Assembly (NCBI RefSeq): GCF_000725485.1
Contig: NZ_JOAG01000007.1
Coordinates: 124,001-188,000 of the forward strand
Direction: 5' to 3'
Source of the DNA: Nonomuraea candida
GTDB taxonomy: Bacteria > Actinomycetota > Actinomycetes > Streptosporangiales > Streptosporangiaceae
Length of the DNA: 64,000 nucleotides
Below, in pieces: positions 1 through 7,671 of the stretch. Each line of letters begins with the position of its first letter. The stretch's first letter is position 1. The position numbers and the translations under genes were made by a program. The notes beneath the pieces were generated by a model, which had not been told where the DNA came from, made no database searches, and worked only from the letters and a program-made list of their open reading frames with translations.

Positions 1-353
1 CCTCCTGCTCCACGTTCCTGCTGGCGTCATGTATGCGCTTTCCTTTCGGCTCACGGGAGACGGCATGCGAGGACCGGGCCCACCGCCGTCGTCGCCGGCG
101 GACCCGGTCCTTGACTGGAGCCCCCCGCCTCCCGCAGCGAAAGGGCCCCCGCGACCAGCGGTCAGCGTGCTCTGTACGGCCTCATCGTCACCACGTCCGG
201 CGGCCCCGCGCATCTCCTGTATTGCTCTCAAGGCATGATCGCGACAAACTCCGCATGTCGGGAGGTGCATCGCGCCCGACCGTCGATCGAAGCTCGGAAC
301 CGCGGCAAGACACGAAGTCACTTCGACGAACTGCGAGAAACGAGGTCCCGCTC
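1..353. other. Left-edge non-coding stretch
   Basis: I see no convincing gene here. The open frames lack a ribosome binding site and typical codon bias. The segment probably holds the promoter of the membrane protein gene that starts at 354. Confidence 0.4.
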
Positions 354-914
354 ATGGTCACGGAAGCCGTATCCGCCGACCGGTCAGGCCGGTTGTCGAC
401 GCTGAACACCCGCCATCACCAGGCGGCGCTGGCCGTCTATCTCGTCATCGTGCTGGCCCACTGGGCGGAGCACGTCGTCCAGGCCATCCAGATCTACGTG
501 CTCGGCTGGCCGCTGCCGGAGGCGCGCGGCGTGCTCGGCGTGCCCTTCCCCTGGCTGGTCACCTCCGAGTGGATGCACTACGGCTACGCGTTGCTCATGC
601 TGGTCGGTTTGATCATGTTGCGGCAGGGCTTCACGGGCCGGTCGCGGGTGTGGTGGAACATCTCCCTCGGGATCCAGGTCTGGCACCACCTGGAGCACCT
701 GCTGCTGCTCCTCCAGGCGCTGACCGGGAACAACCTGCTCGGCCGCCCGGTGCCGACCAGCCTCATCCAGTTGCTGGTGCCGCGGGTGGAGCTGCACCTG
801 TTCTACAACGCGCTCGTCTTCGCGCCCATGGTGGTCGCGATGGTCCTGCACCGCCGTCCCAGGCCCGAGGAGCGCTCCGCCATGAGGTGCTCCTGCGCCG
901 CGGCCACCGCCTGA
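354..914 (+). CDS. Histidine-rich polytopic membrane protein, function unknown
   Basis: The protein has 186 residues. I chose the ATG at 354 because an in-frame earlier start would add a low-complexity Arg-rich stretch, and a GAGG-like site lies about 9 bases upstream. Four hydrophobic segments are visible, at roughly residues 22-45, 60-85, 100-130 and 145-172. The membrane-facing helices carry paired His/Glu motifs: HWAEH near the first segment, WHHLEH near the third and ELHLFYN near the fourth. This pattern resembles the metal ligands of integral-membrane di-iron or heme proteins, but I cannot place it in a named family. The next gene starts 2 bases after this stop, so the two are probably co-transcribed and may act together in the membrane. 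The function is unknown. Confidence 0.7.
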   Translation: MVTEAVSADRSGRLSTLNTRHHQAALAVYLVIVLAHWAEHVVQAIQIYVLGWPLPEARGVLGVPFPWLVTSEWMHYGYALLMLVGLIMLRQGFTGRSRVWWNISLGIQVWHHLEHLLLLLQALTGNNLLGRPVPTSLIQLLVPRVELHLFYNALVFAPMVVAMVLHRRPRPEERSAMRCSCAAATA

Positions 915-916
915 CG

Positions 917-1384
917 ATGGCGGGCGCGAGGCGTACCCGCTCTCCCGCGTTCACCGTCGCGATGACCGTCGTGGCGGTGTTCATCCTCTACCTGGCCGTG
1001 CCGAACGTCGGCACGGCCGTCCGGGCGGCGCGGGCCGACGGCGCGCCCGGCGTGTTCACCGCGCGGGAGCTGACGTGCGTGCAGCATCCCGGGCACGAGT
1101 CGTGCGTCTGGACCGGCCGGTTCCGGGCCGACGACGGCTCGATCGACAGGTCGGGCGTCGAGCTGTACGGCAGCGACCGGTACACCAACCGGGCCGGCGA
1201 GTCCACCCGCGCGGTGGACATCGGGCTGGCCGGCCGGGTCTACGGACCCGGCGGGTCGAACGAGTGGGTGCTCACGGCGCTGCTGGCCGCCTCCGGGCTG
1301 GGCATCCTGCTCTGGCTGTACGGCGCCCCGCTGCGCCGCCTCCGCGCCGGGCGGAACCACCCGGTGCCGGCCGAGCGCCCCTGA
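917..1384 (+). CDS. Two-pass membrane protein with an extracellular domain
   Basis: The protein has 155 residues. One hydrophobic helix lies near residues 12-32 and a second near 116-136, leaving about 80 residues on the outer face. That domain has two cysteines about ten residues apart (CVQ..ESCVW) that could form a disulfide, and it contains a GVELYGSDRY segment. The short C-terminal tail is Arg-rich and predicted cytoplasmic. The gene follows the preceding membrane protein gene by 2 bases and is likely in the same operon. The general layout is common in actinomycete cell-envelope proteins, but no function can be assigned. It is not obviously part of either biosynthetic locus. Confidence 0.65.
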   Translation: MAGARRTRSPAFTVAMTVVAVFILYLAVPNVGTAVRAARADGAPGVFTARELTCVQHPGHESCVWTGRFRADDGSIDRSGVELYGSDRYTNRAGESTRAVDIGLAGRVYGPGGSNEWVLTALLAASGLGILLWLYGAPLRRLRAGRNHPVPAERP

Positions 1385-1396
1385 CGCCCCGGCCAC

Positions 1397-1414
1397 CCGA
1401 TCGGCGCCGATCGG
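1397..1414 (+). terminator. Palindrome after the membrane-protein pair
   Basis: A perfect 18-base palindrome, CCGATCGGCGCCGATCGG, begins 12 bases after the upstream stop codon. It lies between two convergent genes. It has no T-run, as is usual for GC-rich actinomycete terminators. Confidence 0.4.
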
Positions 1415-1419
1415 CCGGT

Positions 1420-1488
1420 CGCGTGATCGGCCTTGAGGCGCCGGTCTTCCGGTCGGCTCTGAGGCGCCGGTCGTGATCGGCCGTGGGG
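1420..1488. repeat. Short degenerate tandem repeat between convergent genes
   Basis: The motif TGAGGCGCCGGTC and the motif GTGATCGGCC each occur twice in alternation. This is a small imperfect tandem array, similar in style to other intergenic arrays in this window. Confidence 0.5.
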
Positions 1489-1490
1489 CG

Positions 1491-2216
1491 TCAGGAGTCG
1501 TCGTCGGCGGCGATGCGGGCCAGCAGCGAGGCGAGCGGGCCCGGGGCGGAGACCATCGGCCAGTGGCCGGTCTCCAGGGTGTGGAAGTCCCAGGTCGGCA
1601 CGGCCCGCATGGCCGACACGTCCTCCGCCAGCCGGCCGGCGAAGTGCTCCAGGGAGCAGACGACGTAGCTGGCCCGCTGCCGCTCCAGCGGCCGGGTCAG
1701 CACGGCCGGCTCGGCGATGGTGCGGCCGGGGTGCCCCACCAGGCGGCGGGCCAGCCACCGCGCCTGCGCGCGGGTCAGCCCCTGCCCGTCGCCCACGACC
1801 GACGCGTCGGGAGCCGGCCAGCGCCCCTCGTTGTCGGCGATGAGCCGCAACTCCTGGACCTGCTGGCGCTCGGGGAAGGCGTGCAGCATCGATCTGCCGT
1901 GATGCGGCAGGAACCCCTCGACGAACACGGTGTGCGCGACCCGGTCGCGCGCCCGGTCCGCCACCTGCCCGGCCACCAGGCCGGAGTAGCTGTGCCCGAC
2001 GAGCACGACCTCACGCAGGTCGTGCTCGTCCAGCAGCGTCAGGACGTCGTTCACGTGGGTCTCCAGCCCGACGTCCGACACGTCACCCTCCCCGGCCAGG
2101 CCGCGCAGGGTGACCGCGTGGGCCGCGTGCCCGCGCGCACGCAGCCGCCGGGCCACCGGTTCCCAGGCCCAGGCCCCCATCCAGGGGCCCGGGAGCAGGA
2201 CGAGCCCTCTCTTCAC
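1491..2216 (-). CDS. Alpha/beta hydrolase (esterase-like)
   Basis: The protein has 241 residues, the usual size for a small alpha/beta-hydrolase. The nucleophile elbow is GHSYSG near residue 74, with the serine in the G-x-S-x-G position. The acid is probably Asp/Glu in the later strands, and the catalytic His is in GHWPM near residue 217. An oxyanion-type motif, LLPGPWMGAW, lies close to the N terminus. The closest recognisable group is the salicylate esterase/hydroxynitrile-lyase-like (MES-type) hydrolases found in many actinomycetes. The start is a GTG with GGGAGGT about 9 bases upstream. It lies 58 bases downstream of the phosphopantetheinyl transferase gene on the same strand and could be the last gene of that transcript. 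Substrate unknown. Confidence 0.8.
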   Translation of the reverse strand: MKRGLVLLPGPWMGAWAWEPVARRLRARGHAAHAVTLRGLAGEGDVSDVGLETHVNDVLTLLDEHDLREVVLVGHSYSGLVAGQVADRARDRVAHTVFVEGFLPHHGRSMLHAFPERQQVQELRLIADNEGRWPAPDASVVGDGQGLTRAQARWLARRLVGHPGRTIAEPAVLTRPLERQRASYVVCSLEHFAGRLAEDVSAMRAVPTWDFHTLETGHWPMVSAPGPLASLLARIAADDDS

Positions 2217-2274
2217 CGCCGGTCACCTCCCTTCCTTCTCATCTGATCGAGGCTCTTGCGCGGTGTCCACAGGT

Positions 2275-3033
2275 TCAGGCCGCCTGCGGCACGAGGCCGG
2301 CGGCGACGGGCCGGTGACCCGGCACGCGGCACTCCACGACGTGGACCGGCTGGGCGCCGGAGATCAGCGCCACCACGGCCACGTACCCGTCGCCGGGGTC
2401 GAGATCGGCGAAGCGGATGTCGCCGGGCGGGATCTCCAGCGGCCAGCTCAGCAGCCTGGGCGCCTCCTCCGGGCCGCTGACCTCCAGCTTGTCCGGCGAG
2501 ATGCGCAGGCCGTGCCCGGTCGCCTTGAGCGCCGCCTCCTTGCGCGTCCAAACCCTGGTGAACGCCTCATACCTCTCCAGGGGCGGCAACGCTTCCATCG
2601 CGCGCAACTCATCCGGCGTCAGGGCGCACCTGGCCAGGTCGTCCACGGGCGTCTGCGGCACCGCCTCGACGTCCACGCCCAGCGCGCCCACGCCCGTCAT
2701 GGCGACCGCGACCCGGTCCCCCGAGTGGGAGACCGAGACGTGCAGCCGGCGGCCCGACGCCCTGATGTACGGCTTGCCGTGGTAGCGGGTGCAGTCCGTG
2801 CAGCTCCGGTCGACCACCACGTCCTCCGGCCGCACCCCGAGCTGGGTGGCGGCGGCGCTGCGCAGCAGCCACGCGCCCGTGAGGAAGCGGCGGCGGTCGG
2901 CCTCGCGCCGGAACTTGGCGGCCCGCTCCAGCTCCCGCTCGCTGAGCACGGCGGACAGGGTCTCCACGGTCCGGTGTCCGGGCGTGGCCCACCAGACGCG
3001 GCATTCACCGGGGGCCAGCAGGGAAGCGATCAT
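2275..3033 (-). CDS. 4'-phosphopantetheinyl transferase, Sfp type
   Basis: The enzyme moves the phosphopantetheine arm of coenzyme A onto the serine of carrier domains. The protein has 252 residues, matching the Sfp family. Visible signatures are HVSVSHSGD (residues about 99-107), the metal-binding GVDVE motif (near 118-122) and WTRKEAALKATGHG (near 162-175). A strong AAGGAGG site precedes the ATG at 3033, which overlaps the stop of the upstream small gene (ATGA). Its targets in this window would be the T domains of the NRPS and the internal carrier domain of PksE. The integrated transferase domain of PksE looks inactive, which makes this free enzyme especially relevant. It has two extra cysteines (CTDC) after the first strand. 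Confidence 0.93.
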   Translation of the reverse strand: MIASLLAPGECRVWWATPGHRTVETLSAVLSERELERAAKFRREADRRRFLTGAWLLRSAAATQLGVRPEDVVVDRSCTDCTRYHGKPYIRASGRRLHVSVSHSGDRVAVAMTGVGALGVDVEAVPQTPVDDLARCALTPDELRAMEALPPLERYEAFTRVWTRKEAALKATGHGLRISPDKLEVSGPEEAPRLLSWPLEIPPGDIRFADLDPGDGYVAVVALISGAQPVHVVECRVPGHRPVAAGLVPQAA

Positions 3034-3326
3034 TGGGGTCCTCCTTCGGTGGCGTCCTCTTCGTGGTTCCTCGTGAGCAGCGTGCGGCAGTGCACCAGCT
3101 CCCAGCGGTCGACCTCGGGGTTGGTGAGGATCTCGGCGACCACGTCGCGCACCTGCGCGCTCGTCGTCGGCCGGTCCGGCCGTACCCGGATGACGATGTC
3201 TCCGGTGGCCTGGGTGAGATCCTTGTGCCAGCGGCTCGGCAGCAGTGCCATGATGCGGATCCCGTCCACCGGCGAGCCGGGCACGGGAAGGCCGTCGACC
3301 TTGCGCATCGTCAGCTGGATCAGCAT
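3030..3326 (-). CDS. Small conserved-looking protein, function unknown
   Basis: The protein has 98 residues with no signal peptide or membrane helix. The composition alternates hydrophobic and charged residues. A probable beta strand reads DGIRIMALLP, followed by ATGDIVIRVRP, then a helix (AQVRDVVAEIL) and a strand (WELVHCRTLL), suggesting a compact alpha/beta fold. The acidic tail ends in EEDATEGGPQ. I recognise no family. The stop overlaps the phosphopantetheinyl transferase start by four bases, so the two are translationally coupled. The coupling suggests a role linked to carrier-protein biosynthesis, but that is inference only. Confidence 0.6.
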   Translation of the reverse strand: MLIQLTMRKVDGLPVPGSPVDGIRIMALLPSRWHKDLTQATGDIVIRVRPDRPTTSAQVRDVVAEILTNPEVDRWELVHCRTLLTRNHEEDATEGGPQ

Positions 3327-3585
3327 GTCTGGGGGGTCTCCGTCCTCGTGTGCGGCCCCACGATCCCCTTCGCGTACGGGCCGGGAAGCGGGGGTTTCGC
3401 GTAGTCGGCCACGTGGTTCGTGTTCGACCTCCTGGCGATGGTTCCTCGTTGTCACACTTCCACTGTGGGACCTGGGCAAGGGGCGGGCCAGGGCTCGGCG
3501 AGGCAGGAAGCTGCACGTGGGGGGCCGCATGCTGTCAACGCCCGCGCGAGAGCCGCCCCGGCGCGGCCCTTTCACGCGACCTCCG

Positions 3586-3655
3586 CGACCGGCCCGCGAC
3601 CGGCCCACGACCGGCCCACGATCGGCCCCGCAACCGGCCCGCACCAGGTCCGCGA
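3586..3655. repeat. Tandem 11-base repeats
   Basis: About five imperfect copies of an 11-base unit, CCGGCCCACGA or close variants, run head to tail. This may be simple slippage; no function is apparent. Confidence 0.5.
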
Positions 3656-3703
3656 CCCGCCCGTACCGGGCTCCGGGCCGGCGTCACAGGCGGCCGGGCA
3701 TGC

Positions 3704-3744
3704 GAAAGCCCCGCGGGCGTCGTGGTCGCGCCTGCGGGGCTTTC
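3704..3744 (-). terminator. Terminator downstream of accD
   Basis: GAAAGCCCCGCGGGCG pairs with CGCCTGCGGGGCTTTC around a short loop. The hairpin has A/T runs at its base on both sides, so it could work in either direction. It lies about 165 bases past the end of accD. Confidence 0.7.
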
Positions 3745-3908
3745 CGCGCGTCTGCCACGCCTCCTCACGGGGCGGGCTCCTGCCCTTGCGTGGGGCGCTC
3801 TCACGCCTTGGCGGGGCGGTCTCGTGGTCGTTACAAGTGTCGTTACGGGTGTCGTTACGGGGTCTGGCGGGTCTCGTGGCCGTTTCGGGGCGGGCGGTCT
3901 GGTGGTCC

Positions 3909-5531
3909 CTACAGGGGGACGTTGCCGTGCTTGCGCGGGGCGGCGTGCTTGCGCTTGTCCCGGAGCATGGCCAGCCCGCGGGCGACGGCCGAGCGCGTCT
4001 CCACGGGGTCGATCACGTCGTCCACGAGCCCGCGCTCGGCCGCGTACGCCGGGTGCAGCAGCTCGCTGGTGTAGCGGGCCACCAGGTCCGCGCGCAGCAT
4101 GTCGGGATCGCTCGCGGCGGCCAGCTCCTTGCGGTGGATGATGTTCACCGCGCCCTCGGCGCCCATCACGGCGATCTCGTTGGTGGGCCAGGCCAGTGAC
4201 AGGTCCGCGCCGATCGAGCGGGAGTCCATCACGATGTACGCCCCGCCGTACGCCTTCCTGACGATGACCTGGATGCGTGGGACCGTCGCCTCGCAGTAGG
4301 CGTACAGCAGCTTGGCCCCGTGCCTGATGACGCCGGCGTGCTCCTGCTCCGTGCCGGGCAGGAAGCCGGGCACGTCCACGAGCGTCACCAGCGGGATGTC
4401 GAAGGCATCGCACATCCGCACGAAGCGCGCGGCCTTCTGCGCGGCCGCCACGTCGAGCACGCCGGCCAGCACCATGGGCTGGTTGCCGACGACGCCGACC
4501 ACCTCGCCGTCGATCCTGGCGTAGGCGCAGATGACGTTGGGCGCCCAGCCGCTGTGCACCTCCAGGTACTCGCCGTCGTCCACCAGCTCGGCCAGCACCA
4601 GGCGCATGTCGTAGGGCTTGTTCGGCTCGACGGGGACGATCTCGGCCAGCCGGGGCCGCACGTCGTCGATCGCGCCGCGCGAGGGCAGGGTCGGCGGGCG
4701 GCTCATGTTGTTGCTCGGCAGCATCGAGACGAGGTAGCGGACGTCGGCCAGGCAGCTCTCCTCGTCGTCGTGCACGAACGCGGCCACCCCCGAACGGGTG
4801 CCGTGCACCTGCGCGCCGCCGAGCTGGGCGTGCGTGACCCGCTCGCCGGTGACCGCCTCCACCACGTCGGGCCCCGTCAGGTAGAGCTGCGCGGTGTCGC
4901 GCACCATGAACGTGAAGTCGGCCAGGGCCGCCGAATAGGCCGCTCCCCCGGCGCACGGCCCGAGCACGACGCTGATCTGCGGGATCACCCCGGACGCGGC
5001 CACATTGCGCTGGAAGATGCCGCCGTAGCCGTGGAGCGACATCACCCCCTCCTGGATCCTGGCGCCGCCGCTGTCGTTCAGCCCGATGAAGGGGGAGCCG
5101 GTGGACAGTGCCAGGTCCTGCACCTTCTGGATCTTCAAGGCGTGGGCCTCGCCGAGCGAGCCGCCGAAGACGGTGAAGTCCTGCGCGTAGACGAAGACCC
5201 GGCGGCCGTCGATCGTGCCCGAGCCGGCGATCACCCCGTCCGTGTGCGGGCGCTGCCGCTCCATGCCGAGCCCCTGCGCCCGGTGCCTGCGCAACATGTC
5301 GAGCTCAAGAAAGGACCCCTCGTCCAGCAGCAGTTCCAGGCGTTCGCGCGCGGTGCGCTTGCCGAGCGAGCGCTGCCGGGCGACCGCTTGCGCGCGGCCC
5401 GTCATGGCCTGCTCGCGCAGGCGCGCGTGTTCCTCACGCAACCGTTCCATGGACGGGGGCGGCGACTGAACCGCCTCGTCGAAGGCCTCCACGGGCGGCA
5501 TTCCGGCGATGTCGAGTTCCGAGATGCTCAT
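3909..5531 (-). CDS. accD: Acyl-CoA carboxylase carboxyltransferase (beta) subunit
   Basis: The protein has 540 residues, the normal size for actinobacterial AccD/PccB subunits. It transfers the carboxyl group from carboxybiotin to acetyl- or propionyl-CoA, giving malonyl- or methylmalonyl-CoA. The N-terminal crotonase-like half contains LNDSGGARIQEG (about 153-164) and GPCAGGAAYS (about 192-201). The C-terminal half contains DVPGFLPGTEQE (about 393-404) and KAYGGAYIVM (about 432-441). The start is supported by GGGAGGG 6 bases upstream. No biotinylated alpha subunit is present in the window, so it presumably uses a housekeeping one. A matching epsilon subunit is at 29158-29352. In this context it most likely raises the malonyl-CoA supply for PksE (inference). 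Confidence 0.9.
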   Translation of the reverse strand: MSISELDIAGMPPVEAFDEAVQSPPPSMERLREEHARLREQAMTGRAQAVARQRSLGKRTARERLELLLDEGSFLELDMLRRHRAQGLGMERQRPHTDGVIAGSGTIDGRRVFVYAQDFTVFGGSLGEAHALKIQKVQDLALSTGSPFIGLNDSGGARIQEGVMSLHGYGGIFQRNVAASGVIPQISVVLGPCAGGAAYSAALADFTFMVRDTAQLYLTGPDVVEAVTGERVTHAQLGGAQVHGTRSGVAAFVHDDEESCLADVRYLVSMLPSNNMSRPPTLPSRGAIDDVRPRLAEIVPVEPNKPYDMRLVLAELVDDGEYLEVHSGWAPNVICAYARIDGEVVGVVGNQPMVLAGVLDVAAAQKAARFVRMCDAFDIPLVTLVDVPGFLPGTEQEHAGVIRHGAKLLYAYCEATVPRIQVIVRKAYGGAYIVMDSRSIGADLSLAWPTNEIAVMGAEGAVNIIHRKELAAASDPDMLRADLVARYTSELLHPAYAAERGLVDDVIDPVETRSAVARGLAMLRDKRKHAAPRKHGNVPL

Positions 5532-5771
5532 GATCTTCCCTCCCTCGGATCCCCTGTTCAGTGCATCCAGTCAATGGTCAGTGGCCGTTTCCTGTCACCT
5601 CCTGCTGTGCGGGGACGGCATGGGGGCGGCGCGGGCGTGGCAGGAAGCGGAAACCCGCGTGCAGCTTGCTGACTGGCGAAAGCCTGGTTCACGCCCTTGC
5701 CGGACCGCAAAGTTGTAAGTGCGAAGGAAAACGCAGCACCGAACGAACCGGATTGAGAAAGAGGCAGTGTG

Positions 5772-6116
5772 ATGGCGAACGAGACGATTATCCAGAAGAT
5801 TTTCAGCAACGTGACCAAGTGGGCCGTCGCGATTTTCGCCGCCGCTGCCATGCTGACCGCCGGCGCCGCCGCCCTCGGCCTGTCCGGCGACTCGGCCCTC
5901 GCCCTGAACACCTGGCCCGCCCCCGTCGCAGAGGAGGACCCGCGCAACACCTGGCCGGCCCCGCCGGCCGACGACCCCGACAACACCTGGCCCGCCCCGG
6001 TCGCGCTGGACGACCCCGACAACACCTGGCCCGCCCCCGTCGCAGAGGAGGACCCTGAGAACACCTGGCCCGCCCCGCCGGCCGACGACCCCGACAACAC
6101 CTGGCCGAGCGCCTGA
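5772..6116 (+). CDS. Small secreted repeat protein with six NTWP repeats
   Basis: The protein has 114 residues (a GTG three bases earlier could also serve as start). Residues about 15-45 form a charged then hydrophobic leader that looks like a signal peptide or anchor, with a possible cleavage site after SALA near residue 45. The rest is repeats: NTWPAPVAEEDPR, NTWPAPPADDPD, NTWPAPVALDDPD, NTWPAPVAEEDPE, NTWPAPPADDPD and a final NTWPSA. Each unit has one Trp, several Pro and an acidic end, and there are no cysteines. I recognise no family. Possible roles are a secreted structural or binding protein, a partner that holds a small molecule, or a multi-core peptide precursor; nothing in the sequence decides between them. 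A similarly built protein lies at 34895-35224. A strong terminator follows at 6250. Confidence 0.75.
   Translation: MANETIIQKIFSNVTKWAVAIFAAAAMLTAGAAALGLSGDSALALNTWPAPVAEEDPRNTWPAPPADDPDNTWPAPVALDDPDNTWPAPVAEEDPENTWPAPPADDPDNTWPSA
5810..5875 (+). other. Leader segment of the NTWP protein
   Basis: This segment encodes the hydrophobic stretch with VAIFAAAAMLTAGAAALG at its core, preceded by Lys residues. The layout (charged, then IF-AAAA, then small residues) is mirrored in the AEPWG protein at 34895-35224. Confidence 0.5.
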
Positions 6117-6249
6117 CGCCGACCGGCTTGCTGGAATTGCGCCGCACTTGGGCACCGGAAAGGGGGCCGATAAACCACGAGACGTGAATTGCCCGGAAAG
6201 AATTCCCGGCGAAAGGAGCACCGCCGACGAGGAACCCGGAAACGAAAAA

Positions 6250-6278
6250 GAACCCCGCGACCACCGGTCGCGGGGTTC
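6250..6278 (+). terminator. Terminator of the NTWP repeat gene
   Basis: GAACCCCGCGACC and GGTCGCGGGGTTC form a perfect 13-base-pair stem with a 3-base loop. An A-rich run precedes it on the + strand, so it can terminate from either side. Confidence 0.8.
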
Positions 6279-6425
6279 ACGCTGTGCCCGGAAGGGGGCG
6301 GGGCTCAGGCTGTGCCCGGAAGGGCGCGGGGCTCAGGCTGTGCCCCGGAAGGGCGGGGGTCCGGACTGTGCGCGGAAGGCGCGGGGTTCAGGCCGTCCCC
6401 GTTGGGCGCGGAGTTCGCGCCGTGC
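6278..6425. repeat. Tandem repeat array of about 28-33 bases per unit
   Basis: Four to five decaying copies of a unit with the core GGCTGTGCCCGGAAGGGCG lie head to tail, each separated by GGGGTTCA-like ends. The first unit starts inside the right arm of the terminator hairpin, and later copies are more diverged. There are no spacers, so it is not a CRISPR array. Confidence 0.6.
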
Positions 6426-6449
6426 CCTGGCGGGTTCGGCGGCGAACGG

Positions 6450-7436
6450 TCAGATCCAGTTCTCTTCCTTGGCGCGCAGCGCGGCCTGGAAACGGTTGAC
6501 GGCGCCGAGCCTGGCCATGAGGTCGGCCACGTAACGGCGGTAGGTGCGCACGGAGACGTCGAGCTCGCGGGCGGCGATCTCGTCCTTGTCCGCCGTGGCC
6601 ATCACCTCCAGGACGCGGCGCTCCATGTCCGTCAGCACCGGCTGGTCCTCCGGCGGGTCGATGTAGGTGCGCAGGTCCACGGCCGAGTTCCACAGGCCCT
6701 CGAAGTAGATGAACAACTGCGAGACCAGGCCGGGCTCCCGGACGAGCAGGGCGCCCTTGGAGTTCTGCTTGGGGTCGATGGGCACGACGGCGACGCTGCG
6801 GTCGTACATCAGCATGCGGTCCATCGGCTGCTCGGTGATGCGCACCTCGCCGCCCAGGCTGATCAGCTCGCGCAGGTACGACACCATGTGCGGGTCCTCC
6901 AGCGCGGTGGGGTGGAAGATCTCCTTGATCGTCAGCCCTCTCCGCAGCGAGCGGGTGTCGAGCGGCAGCGCCGACTCGATCATCACCTTGGTGAACGGGC
7001 CGCCGGGGTGCAGGCAGAGCGTCTCCTTGTAGGAGAAGAAGGCGAGGTCGTCCAGGCGCTGCCGGACCCGCGCGCCGCTCTCCACCCGCTCGATGTCGAG
7101 CGCCGCGCCGGCGAGCTCGCCCTCCTGCATGTCCTCCAGGAAGCCGGCGATGGCGTCGCGGGCGCCGAAGACCCGGCGGATCTCGGCGTTGAGCTCTTCG
7201 AGGCGCTTCTCCACCAGCCGTTCGATGGCGATGCGCGGCTCGATGGCCACGACCCGGTGCCGGTCGGTGAGATCGAGCATGGACAGCTTGCCCAGCGTCT
7301 CCACGGCGGCCTCGACGGTGTCGGGGTCCATCGACAGGCTCTCCGGCAGCGAGCCGATGCCCTCGCCCCGATGGCGGAGGAAGTAGCGGTAGATCTCCTC
7401 TAGTTCGGGAGTGATACCGATGACGGTCAGGTCCAT
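6450..7436 (-). CDS. LuxR-type transcription regulator with TrmB-like N terminus
   Basis: The protein has 328 residues. The N-terminal 60 residues look like a winged-helix domain of the TrmB type (ELEEIYRYFLRHRGEG...). The middle is a long helical sensor-like region. The C terminus (about 265-325) is a LuxR-type helix-turn-helix: LTDMERRVLEVMATADKDEIAAREL followed by the recognition region DVSVRTYRRYVADLM. This architecture is common near actinomycete biosynthetic clusters. The ATG at 7436 is preferred because GGGAGG lies 7 bases upstream; the longer reading lacks such a site. It is transcribed alone, toward the repeat array. It probably controls neighbouring genes; the ligand is unknown. Confidence 0.8.
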   Translation of the reverse strand: MDLTVIGITPELEEIYRYFLRHRGEGIGSLPESLSMDPDTVEAAVETLGKLSMLDLTDRHRVVAIEPRIAIERLVEKRLEELNAEIRRVFGARDAIAGFLEDMQEGELAGAALDIERVESGARVRQRLDDLAFFSYKETLCLHPGGPFTKVMIESALPLDTRSLRRGLTIKEIFHPTALEDPHMVSYLRELISLGGEVRITEQPMDRMLMYDRSVAVVPIDPKQNSKGALLVREPGLVSQLFIYFEGLWNSAVDLRTYIDPPEDQPVLTDMERRVLEVMATADKDEIAARELDVSVRTYRRYVADLMARLGAVNRFQAALRAKEENWI

Positions 7437-7671
7437 GGCCCACCTCCCGGCCGTCGGCATGATGTTGTCCACGGGCGCTGCGATCTTTGTCCGCATTTAT
7501 CCCGCATAAGGTCAATTATGGGTAGTTGGCGATTGTCAAGCCTCTTGTGCCGTGCGCAGCGGCCGGCCCGGCGCGACAGAGCATGAAGGCGGTTGCCACC
7601 CCGGACCTCTGCACGGCAGGACGCCGCGGTGGCGAGGCGGGGGGCCACGGCGGTGGGGTGGGGCGCGGGCG

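Larger units (their letters stand above)
3327..3908. other. 582-base non-coding stretch with terminator and short repeats
   Basis: Between the small gene and accD I see no gene. The stretch holds the probable promoter of the transferase pair (AT-richer near 3425-3475), short CCGGCCCRCGA repeats at about 3586-3655, a strong hairpin at 3704-3744 and three copies of GTGTCGTTAC-like sequence at about 3825-3875. Confidence 0.5.
6117..6449. other. 333-base non-coding stretch with terminator and tandem repeats
   Basis: Between the convergent NTWP gene and the LuxR-type regulator there is no gene. The stretch holds the hairpin at 6250-6278 and a tandem repeat array from about 6278 to 6425. Confidence 0.5.

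Noticed and set aside
5772..6116. NTWP protein as an enediyne-binding apoprotein.
   Set aside because: The repeat protein has no cysteines and no similarity to the neocarzinostatin-like immunoglobulin fold.
6278..6425. Regularly spaced repeats that could be a CRISPR array.
   Set aside because: The copies are adjacent with no unique spacers and decay in identity. No cas gene is near.
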